From contig MSED01000007.1 in NCBI GenBank assembly GCA_002099365.1, forward strand, positions 992,001 to 1,056,000: 64,000 nt of DNA. The letters run 5' to 3'. The DNA comes from Phialophora verrucosa (Eukaryota; Ascomycota; Eurotiomycetes; Chaetothyriales; Herpotrichiellaceae). Positions 43,033-54,932 of this stretch are shown here, piece after piece. A model generated the notes under the pieces. The model was not told where the DNA came from. It ran no database searches and saw nothing but the letters and a program-made list of their open reading frames with translations. Positions within the stretch are counted from its first letter, which is position 1. Every line of letters begins with the position of its first letter. Both the position numbers and the translations under genes were made by a program.

Positions 43033-45685
43033 ATGCCGCAAGCGCGACAGTCGACGCTGGGGTACGTTATGATCTTGATCTAGTTCATCATATTTGACCG
43101 TTTCTGACTCGCGCAGTAAATTTCTGGGCAACAAGCAAAATGGCACCAAACCCAAAGCCCAGTCAACCTTGTCCTTCAAACAAAACTCATCAAACGCAGA
43201 CAAAGCCGACTCCGAGGCAGCCAATGAGTTAGCCAAAAAGGGGGAAGACATAACACCAGATGCAAAAATGAAGGACGCAGCCGCTATTGGTGATGGAAAG
43301 GAGGACGCCAATGATCGTTCCAGTAAAAAGAGCAAGAGACGCAGCGTTGAGAGCGAAGAAGGAGAGGACGACGACGAGGATGTTCAGCCCCCAGTGAAGC
43401 GACGAAGGAGAACACCTACACCAAAGGGAAGTTCAAAGAAGCCAACTAAAACGAACGGCGTCAATCCCGAGACCAAACCTGACGGTCCACTCGAAAAGCA
43501 GTCACCAAAGTTGGCCACAATCAACAAGGAGGACGTGAGTTCGCCAGATGAAAAAGCTCGTGTCTCGGAAGCCGAGGAGGAAGCTTCTGCAAGCGAAAGG
43601 GAAATGCCCAAGGTCGACAAGAAACAAGTGGCCAAGATCCAGGCAACGATTGCTTCCACAGGAAAAGATCCATACCCGGACTGGAAAGCTGGGGAAGCTG
43701 TGCCCTATGCTGCATTATGCACAACGTTCTCGTTGATTGAGCTCACCACGAAGCGACTCCAGATCACTGCTTATTGTTCAGCATTCCTTCAACAAGTCCT
43801 GCGGCTGACACCACAGGATCTTCTACCCACAGTCCAACTTATGCTCAACAAGCTTGCTGCCGACTATGCTGGTATTGAACTCGGCATCGGCGAGTCACTC
43901 ATCATGAAGGCTATTGGGGAGAGCTCCGGGCGCTCACTGTCGGTTATCAAAGACGACCACAAGAAGATCGGTGACCTGGGTTTGGTTGCAGCCAAGAGCA
44001 AGTCTAAGCAGAGTCAGATGTTCAAGCCAAAGCCCCTGACTGTTCGGGGAGTGCACCAGGGGCTGCTTGACATTGCCAAAATGGAGGGCCATGGCTCGCA
44101 AGACCAGAAAGTCCGAGCTATCAACAAATTGATGGCCTCAGCGGACGTTTCATCTGCCAGCAAGACCGTCGACATCGAGAAAGACAAAGGTGGACCGTCC
44201 GAAGCTAAATTCCTGGTCCGCTTCCTTGAAGGAAAGCTGAGACTCGGTCTCGCCGAAAAGACGGTCATCATCGCCCTGGCGCAAGCGGTGGTCACCCATG
44301 AAGCTGCTCAAAAGGGCAAAGTCCCCAGCACCGAGAAGCTGGCAGAAGGAGAGGCTGCTCTGAAGACAGTCTACAGTGAATTACCATCCTATGAAGTCAT
44401 AATTCCGGCCATGCTGGAACATGGCATCTTCAACTTGCATGAGACATGCAAATTGCAACCCGGAGTGCCCTTGAAACCCATGCTTGCAAAACCGACCAAA
44501 TCAATCACTGAGGTCCTGGACCGATTCGAAGGCAAGGACTTTACTTGTGAGTACAAGTATGACGGAGAGCGTGCGCAAATCCATTACATCGCCCCCGAGG
44601 CCACTTCGGAATTCCCAGCGGCGGAAAATACCTTGAGCAAAGATCCAAAAGCATTTAAAGGTCTTGCTGCCATCTTTTCAAGAAATTCCGAAGACCTCTC
44701 GAAGAAGTACCCTGACATCCTAGAGAAGCTGAATACATGGATCAAACCTGCGACGAGAAGTTTCGTACTAGACTGCGAAACCGTGGCTTGGGACCCTCAG
44801 AACAAGCGAGTCTTACCCTTTCAACAACTGATGACTCGCAAGCGGAAAGATGTCAAGACCTCTGATGTCACCGTGAAGGTCTGTGTCTTTGCTTTCGACA
44901 TGCTCTTCTACAATGGGGAGGCACTGGTGAAGAAGACACTCCGCGAAAGGCGTCAACTCCTGCACGACGCCTTTGAGCCTGTCGAAAGTGAATTCCAATT
45001 TGCGCAATACGGTGATGCAAAAGATATTGAAGAGATTCAACACCTCCTTGACGATTCCGTAAAAGCGTCCTGTGAAGGGTTGATGGTGAAAATGCTTGAT
45101 ACCGAAGAGTCTGGATACGAACCATCGAAGCGCTCGCGGAACTGGCTCAAGGTCAAGAAAGACTATCTTTCGGGTGTTGGCGACTCGCTCGACTTAGTGG
45201 TTCTGGGTGCTTACTATGGCAAAGGCAAACGCACCTCCTGGTACGGCGCTTTCCTTCTTGCCGCGTACAACTCAGACACGCAAACGTTCGAAACGGTCTG
45301 CAATATCGGCACTGGCTTCTCGGAACAGGTCCTGGAAGAATTGCATAAAGAGCTCTCTGAGATTGTCATCGACCGGCCCAAGCCATTCTACTCTCACTCC
45401 ACCACAAAAAATGACCAGCCTGACGTCTGGTTCGAGGCGCGTTACGTCTGGGAAGTTAAGACCGCAGACCTCACTCTGTCCCCACGGTATCGAGCTGCTA
45501 TCGAAGAGATGGGAGGCAAGAACGGAATTAGTCTCCGGTTTCCCCGATTCATTCAACGTAGAGACGACAAGAAAACAGACGAGGCAACGACAACTAGTCA
45601 GGTGGCGGAAATGTATAGAAAACAGGAGGTTCTGCAAAAGGAGCAGTCGGGAAAGACAGGTGTCGACGATGATTTCGAATACTGA
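43033..45685 (+). CDS. cdc9: ATP-dependent DNA ligase I
   Basis: Seals nicks in Okazaki fragments and repair patches in the nucleus. Exon 1 (43033-43061) encodes MPQARQSTL plus two bases of a glycine codon. A 55-nt intron follows, then exon 2 (43117-45685), giving 865 residues. The N-terminus QSTLGKFL fits the PCNA-interacting PIP box (Q-x-x-L-x-x-F-L), and the intron lies inside it. The next 180 residues are charged and disordered, with a KRRRR nuclear localisation cluster. The DNA-binding domain covers about 210-440. The adenylation motif KYDG contains Lys490 (CEYKYDGERAQIHY). Motifs FVLDCETVAWD, EGLMVKML and the nucleotide-contact SRNWLKVKKDYL follow, then the OB-fold ending GISLRFPRFI. 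Length and motifs are standard. Confidence 0.96.
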
Positions 45686-46167
45686 GCATAGAGGCTGGGG
45701 TTGATCACGATGAACTGGGATGGGAGATGACCAGCAGTGAGGACGTCCCAAGGTGATTCGAGCATAGCAAGAGAGGCGCATCAAACGGCATCTCAAGGGC
45801 TCTGGCGGCGAGGAATTGCTCGTTGTCATTATAACGCGACCTATGAAGATACATCAGCATGGTGTCGAACGATATATGACATGGTTCACGTGCAACTGGG
45901 GGCGGACCTCCCGCGTCTATGGCTCCAAAGCAGACGATCAGCTAGTTTTAAGATCCATCAGAGCGACATCGACGAGGATGAACGTAAGACAGCATGGCCG
46001 ATGCTTCTGATTGGGGGGAAGGACGAGAACAAACATGGGAAACTGTTTGGGCCAATGATGTCATTTCTGCTGGGGGAAATTCGCGTCTGAAGTCGCGTCT
46101 GGGAAAATTTGGGTGAACAAAAAGTGAGGGCAAACTTGACTTCTCTAGAAAAGGCTGCCCCCAGACG
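45686..46167. other. Intergenic between DNA ligase I and the DEAD-box gene
   Basis: 482 bp, same-strand neighbours. It must hold the ligase 3' UTR and the helicase promoter. No element was recognised. Confidence 0.4.
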
Positions 46168-47946
46168 ATGCCCAAGTCTTCCATCATCTTGAACTTTCCA
46201 CCTCTGAGACGTGTTTCCTACAGAGTCTGCGTGCATTTCTTTCGGCCACGCTCCTACATACTGTCTCGTCCACAAAACACCAGCCTAACCACCAGCCTAA
46301 CCACCATGGGTCGTAGCAGAGGTCATTTGGCACGTAAAGCGCGCGGGGACCGGCAGAAGCCTCTAGGTATCAATTTAGATGACGGGCAAGAGGATATTTT
46401 CGCGTCAATCCCTTCAGACCTTCCACCACCATCCATCGAAATCCCGCAAGATACTCCTCGGTTCGCAGACCTCCGCGACCAGAATCTCCTCAACCCTACC
46501 ATCATTGACACCCTAACCCATGATCTCGGCTTTGACCACATGATGCCAGTCCAGGCTGCCACACTGGAGTATCTTCTTCAGGGAAAAGATTGTTTGGCGC
46601 AGGCGAAGACGGGGACGGGCAAAACTCTGGCTTTTCTCCTTCCTGCCGTGGACACCATCCTGCGGAACCGCAGCCCACGATTATCCGCATTGATTCTCTG
46701 CCCGACAAGAGAGCTTGCACTACAGATTGCAGCCGAGGCCAAGAAAGTGATTCAACGATTTCCACAGTGTCGAGTAGCCACTGCAATAGGAGGGACCAAC
46801 AAGGTTGCTGAAGAAAGAACTATTCTCGGTGGCTGTGATATTCTAGTTGCCACCCCAGGTAGACTTTTAGATCATCTCGGCGAAGAGGAAGTTCGGCGCA
46901 TGGTGGGCTCGGTCCAGACCCTTGTACTGGACGAGGCGGACAGGATGCTTGACATGGGCTTTCTTCCAGATATCAAGAAGATCTTGAACCATCTCCCGAA
47001 ACAACTCCCCAGGCAGTCCATGTTGTTCTCCGCCACAATTGATGATCAAGTGCAGAAAGTCGCACACCTCTTCTTGAACAAGGACCATGAGTTCATCTCG
47101 ACGATTCCGGAGGGTGAAGCGGCGACCCATGAGCGTGTTGACCAATATCTTGTCGTGACTCCAAGTATGAGCGATCTTGCTCCTGCGACAGTTGCCGTGA
47201 TTGAAGCAGAGCTCGCTACGGCAGAGGCGTTCAAGGCCATCGTGTTCGCTCCCACAGCAGCTCATGCTGACTTCTACGGCCACATCCTCGCGTCAACCGG
47301 GACGCTGCCCAGTGTCTCGGTCCTGCATTCTCGAATGACTCAGAGCAAGCGGACCCGAACCACGGATGACTTTCGAAAGGCGACCAATGGAGTTTGCGTC
47401 GCCACAGATGTCATCGCCCGAGGCATGGACTTTCCAGGCGTCACCCATGTGTTTCAGGTCGGACTGCCAGCAGACAAGGAGACGTACATCCATCGACTCG
47501 GACGTACAGCTCGCGCAGGTGCTGAAGGCCGAGGCATCCTGGTGCTGAGCGATCTCGAAAGAGGCTTCCTGCATCAGCTGAAGAATATCAAGGTGCGAGA
47601 TTACCCCTTGCCGCTGAAGTATAGTATCGAGGACATCGAGCCTGCTTTAGCCGCGATGGACAACAAGGCAAAGGTGTATCAAGCCTGGCTGGGCTACTAC
47701 AAGACATTCATGAAGCAATTGCGGGTGTCGACTGCTGAACTCGTGAACGAAGCGAATCAGTTTGCGCTTGGAGGCCTGGATTGTGCTGAGGTGCCGGCGC
47801 TGGAAAAGTCCACCATAGGCAAAATGGGGCTCAAAGGGGTGCCCGGTCTGCGAGTGGTGCCAAATGCGCCTGGCTCGAACAACCCTCATCGACGAGGTGG
47901 CGGCGATGGACGGTCGCAGGGCCGTGGTCCAAACAGAGGTCGATGA
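46168..47946 (+). CDS. mss116: DEAD-box RNA helicase, Mss116-like (mitochondrial)
   Basis: ATP-dependent RNA helicase/chaperone. Mss116 relatives assist splicing and translation in mitochondria. Intronless, 592 residues from the first ATG. Motif I AKTGTGKT is near 146-152, Ia PTRELALQ, Ib TPGRLLDHL, II DEAD near 255, and III SAT near 288. Motif V is ATDVIARGMDFPGV and VI HRLGRTARAG near 441-450. The Q motif falls at GFDHMMPVQ. The C-terminal 110 residues form an Mss116-type extension ending in an RGG-like tail (HRRGGGDGRSQGRGPNRGR). Residues 1-46 are Arg-rich, have no acidic residue and resemble a mitochondrial presequence. A second ATG at 46306 has a strong initiation context (CCACCATGGG) and would give a 546-residue protein without it. 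Confidence 0.85.
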   Translation: MPKSSIILNFPPLRRVSYRVCVHFFRPRSYILSRPQNTSLTTSLTTMGRSRGHLARKARGDRQKPLGINLDDGQEDIFASIPSDLPPPSIEIPQDTPRFADLRDQNLLNPTIIDTLTHDLGFDHMMPVQAATLEYLLQGKDCLAQAKTGTGKTLAFLLPAVDTILRNRSPRLSALILCPTRELALQIAAEAKKVIQRFPQCRVATAIGGTNKVAEERTILGGCDILVATPGRLLDHLGEEEVRRMVGSVQTLVLDEADRMLDMGFLPDIKKILNHLPKQLPRQSMLFSATIDDQVQKVAHLFLNKDHEFISTIPEGEAATHERVDQYLVVTPSMSDLAPATVAVIEAELATAEAFKAIVFAPTAAHADFYGHILASTGTLPSVSVLHSRMTQSKRTRTTDDFRKATNGVCVATDVIARGMDFPGVTHVFQVGLPADKETYIHRLGRTARAGAEGRGILVLSDLERGFLHQLKNIKVRDYPLPLKYSIEDIEPALAAMDNKAKVYQAWLGYYKTFMKQLRVSTAELVNEANQFALGGLDCAEVPALEKSTIGKMGLKGVPGLRVVPNAPGSNNPHRRGGGDGRSQGRGPNRGR

Positions 47947-49476
47947 TGTGTTATTATCCGCGCTGGAGCAGTGGAGTCAGCCGCTGATTTCTCTGGAGAG
48001 CACCTTGAGCAAGTCAAACATTCATGCCTGAGCACGCATCAGATTGGAAGGCCGAAACAAGATGAAGGGTTCAGACTCTGCATCCGATCAAGATGGAGAG
48101 AGTTCAAGGCGGCAATGAGCAATGTTGAGATGGTGGAAATGACGGTCACTCATAACCGCCCGGAAGAATGACTCGAGTTTCTGACAAGGTCTTGCCGGGA
48201 TTTACGGACGCCAACAGAGCGTTGTTGCTACAAGCCGGGACGGAGCATATTGTCAAGACTTGAGCTCTGTTGTTTTTCCATCCGCCATCCTTGTGAGACT
48301 CTCCATCATGCTGTAGTGGTGGTGGGTGGTCACAGAGGCAGCCTGATGGAGGAAGCTTGACAGCGGCCGAGAAGCAACTGACGGCTCCGTTGTTCACTTT
48401 CACGATGTATTATCACCAGTCCGCACGAGGGACTTCTTCAGACAATGTATTTTGGGAAATGTGATCGATCGCATGAACCGCCTCCGCGCCCTGAACGATG
48501 GAGAAACTGCTGTTTAGCAATCATCTCGGTAATGGGGATGGTTTGACGCCACCTGCCATTGATGTGCAATGGATAGATGATGACGACGCCCGTGCCGAAG
48601 CCGAAGCCAGAGCCAGCGCCAGAGCCGTCCTCACAAGAATATGGGTACAGTGTTCGCTTCCGCAAACATCAATCCGCCACCACAACGTGAATGAACAGCG
48701 CGGCCCGTCACCGTTCCTTTTCGAGTCCACACGCCTGTCGCGACGTTCCCTATCGACGAGCAAAACCATGCTATTTCCCATTTCCATCACCACTAACGGC
48801 AGCTCAAACTCCCCACGCCCTTGGTCCCAGTAGTTTAATCTCCAACTGCATTAGATTAATGGACTCGACGTCGAAGTCGAAGTCGAAGTGGAATCCCCGA
48901 AGCTGGGCGATGAGGCCAGGACCCTCTCCGCCTCAACAATCATAGAGGCGAGCTACGTACGCCCGGTGAGAACTGGTTTGGCAGCTCGGGCGGGATAGAG
49001 CGAGGGTTAAATATCGTGGAGATGTGCGATCACGCAACATACAACATAAGACACACGCCACGAATGCCGAACTAGGATCCGGGAAGGGAGAGACATCAGA
49101 GCTCGTGGAGATGGAGGCTCGTTCGACGCGCTTGGATGGTACAGTGCGGTTTTGGAGGTGGGGATTATAGCTTGTACAGTACACGTGGTTGACTACCGAT
49201 TAGCGATGGGGTCAATGTCGGGATGGGGATCGTTGCTGGAGGCCGTGAAGGGCCAGACGAGAAGTTTCGATGTCTTTTTCCTTTCGCGTCGCCAGATCTG
49301 TGGATGGAAGGATAGGAGACCCGAGCTGCTGGGACGATGGGATGGGGCTGGGGGATTCAGGTACGGGAGCGGTCAGATGGAGATGAAGCAAAGCAATGAT
49401 AGAGTACTCAAACATGCTGGTATCTCATTGTCGGTTGGTTGACTCTGCCCCGGCAAAAATACATAGTTCAAACAGA
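47947..49476. other. Convergent intergenic region
   Basis: 1.5 kb between the helicase (+) and the BSD-domain gene (-), larger than needed for two 3' UTRs. A TCGAAG hexamer-like run lies at 48865-48890. No gene was recognised. Confidence 0.45.
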
Positions 49477-50834
49477 TCACTCCCAGTCCTCTTCATCACT
49501 CTCGTCGGTCTTGGTCGACGACTTCCCCACATCGTCCTTGGGACTTCCGGGTGCGCGACTGGTGGCGCCGCTGACGAGATCGTAGCTGGCATCACTGTCT
49601 GCCACGGACTTCTCGTCGTGGGATCTGCGGCTAGGCCTGAGGGCGCTCGAGTCGGCCGGCGGTGGAGTCTGATGAATTGTGGTCGATGAGTCGTTTGTGT
49701 TTTGGGCGACCAAGACTTTGGGCACCGATTCCTTCTGTCCAGAGGGAGTGGATGACTTTTCTTGTTCATCGTCGCTGTCCTCATCCCAGCCGACTTCTTC
49801 GGTCTCGTGGGCCGATGCTGTTCGCATAGGTAAGTGGATGATTGTGGATAGATGCGACGTAAAGGCAGGCTTGCGAGATTCGACATACCTCTCAGTAACT
49901 CTTTTCTCTTCTCCTCCTGAGTCCCAACGACATGTCTCAAGAAATAGTACCGGGTCCAGAAATCCTTGTATTCTACCTTTTCCGGCACTAGGTTCTCCAT
50001 GGAGCTTCTCAGCTCGGCGTACTTGTCCAAGTCCTCGGCGATGCGAGTCGTCATCTTGTCGATATCAAACCCGTTCTTGAAGTCGTCCCACTGATTGCCT
50101 GCTCCGCTTGGGTCTTGTGTAAAGCTCGTCAACGTTGTGTGGATGACGTGGAGTTGCGCGTCGAATCTGCTCGTGTGGATGACCCGCTTTCCAGACGAGC
50201 CATCCTTGCTTTCGAAGAGGACCTCGCCGGGCTGACCATTCCGGGCCTCGTCCTCGTCTGGCGCTGTCACTGATACGGCGTCTCGCAGAAAGTTTCTGAT
50301 ATTGGTTCCGAATCTGAGCAGAGCCTCATCGGCGGCATCTTCTGCCTTTTGGACATCTTTCAGTCTCTTTGCGGCTTCAGCCTTGAACCGTGCAAGAAAA
50401 GTGTCTGTTTCCCGCAAGTCCTTGTTTTCTGGATCGGTGTCGCCCATCGGTGTGGACTCTGCAGCTTTCTCCGTCGTCGATTGAGCTCCCTGCTGGTGAG
50501 CACCGAACCCTAGCCCCTTCGCACCCTTCAAGCGCAAGGCTTCCATGTCTTTGCTTATATCGGCTGCCTCCTTCTTCGCCTCCTCGTAAAGGCTCTCACC
50601 CTGCTTCCTGACATTGCCCCAGAGGCCTCCTAGCTTTGCGCCCCACTGCGAATTGGAGAATGCCTTGAAGGTCTCTTGGAACTCGGATTGTAGGCTCTGC
50701 CTCGGAGAGCTTGGTGGTTTCGGGGTCGCCGCATCTGTCGGATCTGTCGATAACTTGTCACCTGGAGTCGGCGTGATCGCGCGGTCGGCCGGGTTGTAAG
50801 TCTGTTCGACGATATGGTCATATGCTAGATCCAT
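49477..50834 (-). CDS. dos2: BSD-domain protein, Dos2-like
   Basis: Cytoplasmic BSD-domain protein of the yeast Dos2 type, whose biochemical role is unclear. Exons are 49889-50834 and 49477-49817, with a 71-nt intron GTATGT...CAG, phase 1, giving 428 residues. The start MDLAYDHIVEQTYNPADR is chosen because the family begins this way. The frame extends 25 codons upstream but these are Ser/Pro-rich and atypical. A helical N-terminal half contains WGAKLGGLWGNVRKQGESLYEEAKKEA. The BSD domain lies at about 249-302, with the conserved Phe-Trp pair in YKDFWTRYYFL. The C-terminal tail is acidic and Ser-rich and ends DESDEEDWE. This last Trp-containing acidic end is shared by fungal members. Confidence 0.85.
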
Positions 50835-53800
50835 GGTGTGGAGGTGTAGAGACGGTGAAAGGGGAAAACTTGGGCGGGTGCTCCACCGGTGAACGCCCGA
50901 CGTTGACACAAGTTACTCGTAGAGTTTGGCAGTAGTGGAGTAAGAGGCGAGGATTGTAGAGAATGCGGTGCACTTGTCCCTGGTCCGAATTGCTGTTAGA
51001 ACTGGACATACACACGAGGTGGGAGGCGTGGGAGGGTCCGCTACCAAGTGGCTGGGAAGTGGTGAGCGGGGAGCAGACTTTGTCTGACAGAAAGTACATT
51101 GAGAGTCGAGCGCGTGTCTAGCCGCAAAAGTGCTGACTTTTGAACCGTCATGCACAGACGTTACTGCAGGGTGCACATCTAGACCTCCGTCATCAGCACA
51201 ACTCCGCGTCGGGATGCGAATATGGCGCCGACGAGCCCTTGATGGAATTCATCTGTGGTGCGTGGAAGAAACATGTCGCTTGTTTTGCTTACAGGTTCGT
51301 CGATCCAGGATATGGGATACGAGGTACAATGGAGCTACAGACAGCATATGCACGAGTCTTATATCGTGATGATATGTGAGTGTGCACCTATCGTCTTTCG
51401 TCTGCCGATCGATGTCTTCTACTGTGGTACAACATCTAGCGCATTTCAATACTGGGGTACTAACGCCTCGAAGTCATGTTACGTGCTAGAGCTTCTCAAC
51501 TTATGCAAGGGGTAAGATTGGGGAGAAGGCCAACCACGGTCGTCTCGAGAACAAAAGCTCATCATTCGTCCCCTATTAGCTCAAAACTCGTGCTTCAGCT
51601 TCTCATTCCGACGTCTACACCAACTCGTTAAGCCCAGAGTCGACCAGGAGTCCGAACTGCGCAAGCATGTAAAGGAGGAGTCGAGGATAACATATTTCCC
51701 TGGGATTGACCTGATTAGCTCGTGATGGCGGTTCATGGACCGAGGCTTTTCAGCTGTCCTTCACCTCTACTTCACCTCGTGTTCAGCAGTCTTTCCCCCG
51801 CAACAAGCCTCTCCCCGCCAACCACGCGTCTTGGATTAGCGCGTCTTCCTCGCCAAGCCGGACGGCGTCGTGGCCTTAAATTCGAGCTCATCTTCCCCAG
51901 CTTTCGCTTTCGCTCCCACCCCGCTGCCTCCTCCGTGCTCCTCCGACCTGCCTCGCTCCCTCTTTACCATGTTTTGAGCCCACTCGCCGCTCCCATCCTC
52001 CCCATCTTCCTCTACCTCTCCTGTGCAGCTACTCGTCATTATTCCATTTCCTCTACCTGCCTTTTCTCCTACCTCCCTCTCCTTGTTCCCCTCTCTACCC
52101 AACGCTGTACCGTCGCTGTGGAGGCAAGCCACATGGGGCTTTGAGCTATTTCGCGTTACCGGTCCCCATGCAAGTAACGTCAAGACTGAGAGACTGCAGC
52201 TATTCAGGACATCGAACCCCCCCAGTTTGACACCGGTCAATACTGAGTGAGGTGTTACAGGTCGACACTCGGCGGCGTGCTCTTGGACTAGAGCCTACCT
52301 CTTCCCTGCGTGGACTTTGGGTTCGGCACGCCGACAGCCAACTGGAAACACTCACCGGGGCAAGACGAAGGATACAACTGCCACTCTCCACCAATTCGAG
52401 AATGCCGCTACACTTATCCCAAACACATTGGAGCTGGTCGTTCACAGTCGTTCTGCCTTTCCCTGACGCTCCGTCATCAAGGGCAGAGCCCCTGAGAGCA
52501 CCGGGGTTGTGAGAACTTGCGGAGTGCTTGAGATGGGCTCATGCAGGTCGGATGTGGACCCGTTCACCTGAAGAACCGATGTGAAGGCCCTCACGGTGCC
52601 CGCCTCCATGTGGAGTTTTCTGCTCGCTTCTCAGAGATTTTCCTGTGTAATGACAAATGGTTGTGCGTAGGCCGGCAGATGGGGTTATGCCATGCATGTC
52701 ACTACGGTGTCGATGTATGGAAATTCCATCCATGGCATGTGCCCTCCGCATGCTGTGGACTTGCATTGGTCTCAGAGGGGCAGGCTGGCGGTTGTGTGCG
52801 ACGTGCTGCGAGTATGGCGTGAGCATGTTGCGTTGATAAACTCATTGCCTCAGGACAGCACGTCGCACACGGCGCTTGACGGTGGTCGATGTGATGCAGA
52901 ATTGTCTGTGTCGCAGGTGATTGCCCAGCAGGTCGTGCCCAGTGACCGCAAGTTTTGCCCTATCCCTAGCACAATACATTGCCAGAATGTCGATCCCGAC
53001 AGGTCGCCAAAGGACAGACAGGCCTCTGATAGTCCTCGACCATAAGGGATTAATGGGTTCCCAAGGACGACACCTCTCGTCACGCGCCCGTCTTGTCGTG
53101 AAAGGATACCCAAGGATACCTTCGGATCCCTGAAATTGGACGGAAATGGCTTGTGGACTCTCCAGCGCCTGTGGATCGCGCGACTCCAAAATGCTGGCGC
53201 GTCGACCTCGGCCTAGAAGGGCACCAAAGATTCAAGGCCTGGACGAGGCAGACGGAAATTTCGGTCACTCCCTTTTCAACCACCAGCTGGACACCAAAAT
53301 TTCGATTGGAAACTTTTGGACCACTCTCCATATCAACCCTGACGAGGGTTGTTTTGAAATGTTTTCTGCGCTCGAAGTGCGAGGCAGAAGAAAGCCAGTC
53401 CGGCGCGGCCACCTCGGCTGTTGCGCACCCAGAGGTGTAGCGTCAACAAGAAAGTCCCAAGAGCAATGAGGCTGATCACCTCTAGACTTGGGCACCCCAC
53501 GAAAGGTCGCGAAGAGCAAAGCATCGCCCAACTTCAAGGTCTAGACTTCTGAGAATTTGGGGGAATCATTGCCTCGTACCATCGGGGCAGGACAATTACC
53601 GACCTCCGACTATGAACCGGTTGGGCTAAGGACCATTACATCTTGAACCCAGACACACGAAGCATCCTGCAATATATCAGTCATGGCTCTCGACGGCGGC
53701 CGGGTCGGGAGTCTCAAGAACACATTCGTGTCAAGTCGAGTTTGTCGTCAGAGGTCGATTCAAAACATCTGAGGTACCTGAGGCCAATTGATGTGGGAAC

Positions 53801-54932
53801 TGGGGGACAAAAGTATTCATGCTTCATGCACCTGGCAACTGGGGGATTTTCAATTCACCGCATCGCAAAAACTCTGTAGTCGGAAATCAACATGATACTA
53901 CGACCACACACACACACATACCTCTACATGTCCGATCTGAGGGCTCGCAAACACGAAGACGACAGATGAAGAAGCCAACCACCATCCAACTCCCAGCATT
54001 CCTCGACGGCTGCATACTCGACTGTGCATTCTGGAGATCGCTCTCGGTCGCCAGCCACCTCCACCGGTGCATAGGTGCATTGGGGCCGCGTGGCTGCGTG
54101 GCTGGAGCGCTGTTCCCGCTGTGTGCATTTCGAGCATGCGCTCGATGAAGCCTCGAAGAATCCTTTCCACATCCTCGACGATTCTTGTGGCGGTTGGGAT
54201 GGCGAGGTGGGTTGCGCTTCGTCCGCTGTCTGTTTTTGTCGTTTCAAGGGCCGAGGGAGGAGGTTTTTCAGGCCGACTCCTGATCTGCTCCGCCCCTCTC
54301 TGTTTGTCCTGTCGCCTTGAGCGACCTTTTCTTTTTCATCATCGGCCTTGCTTTATGTATGTCCATGGAGAAGAAGAAGAAGAAGAAGAAGAAGAAGAAG
54401 AAGAAGAAGAAGAAGAAGAAGAAGAAGAAGAAGAAGAAGAAGAAGAAGGAGGAGGAGGAGGAGGAGGAGGAGGAGGAGGAGAGGTATATGCATGCTTTAT
54501 CTTCGAGACTCAGCTGGAGAGAAAGAGACTACAATCACGTCAACCTAACCTGGCGTGAGATGGATTACAACTGCGCTTAACGAGGATATCCTTCACATTT
54601 GAACGCTTTACCTGATACTTGTTGGCACAAGGGCCTTGAAGGCCCCCGAGGTTCATGCTTTGGCAGTCTGTATATCCATACCATTTGCTATGCGGTGAGT
54701 ACAAGGGAAGATGGGATGAGTGGGCTTTGGCATCCGATTTTCTAGTCTCCTCACTTCTCATGCCGTCGTAAAGTCTAGACAGTGCCAACGATCTCATTAC
54801 TCCGTACACAGCTGCTCTTACAGGATGCGAAATAAGATGCAAACGATACGTGCAACTGGACGCTGTACCCCTCCCAAAATGTTGTGTCAAAGAAGCCACC
54901 TTATTCGCACGGACAATGCACCATCGATATCG
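50835..54932. other. 4.1-kb gene-poor region
   Basis: Lies between the start of the BSD gene (-) and the 3' end of the unidentified disordered-protein gene (-). Many short frames exist on both strands, but none has family features or clear paired splice sites. Contains CA repeats near 53908-53922 and the GAA/GAG repeat at 54371-54483. A non-coding transcript or a fast-evolving small gene cannot be excluded. Confidence 0.45.
54371..54483. repeat. Triplet repeat (AAG)26 followed by (GAG)~12
   Basis: Uninterrupted AAG/GAA array of 26 units (54371-54448) that switches without a break to about 12 GAG units (54449-54483). All-purine on the plus strand. Frames through it read as poly-Lys/Glu or poly-Arg and are not genes. 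GAA arrays of this size are known to form triplexes and to change length. Confidence 0.97.

Noticed and set aside
54067..54580. ORFs with poly-Glu, poly-Lys or poly-Arg
   Set aside because: They exist only because the GAA/GAG repeat has no stop codon in three frames.
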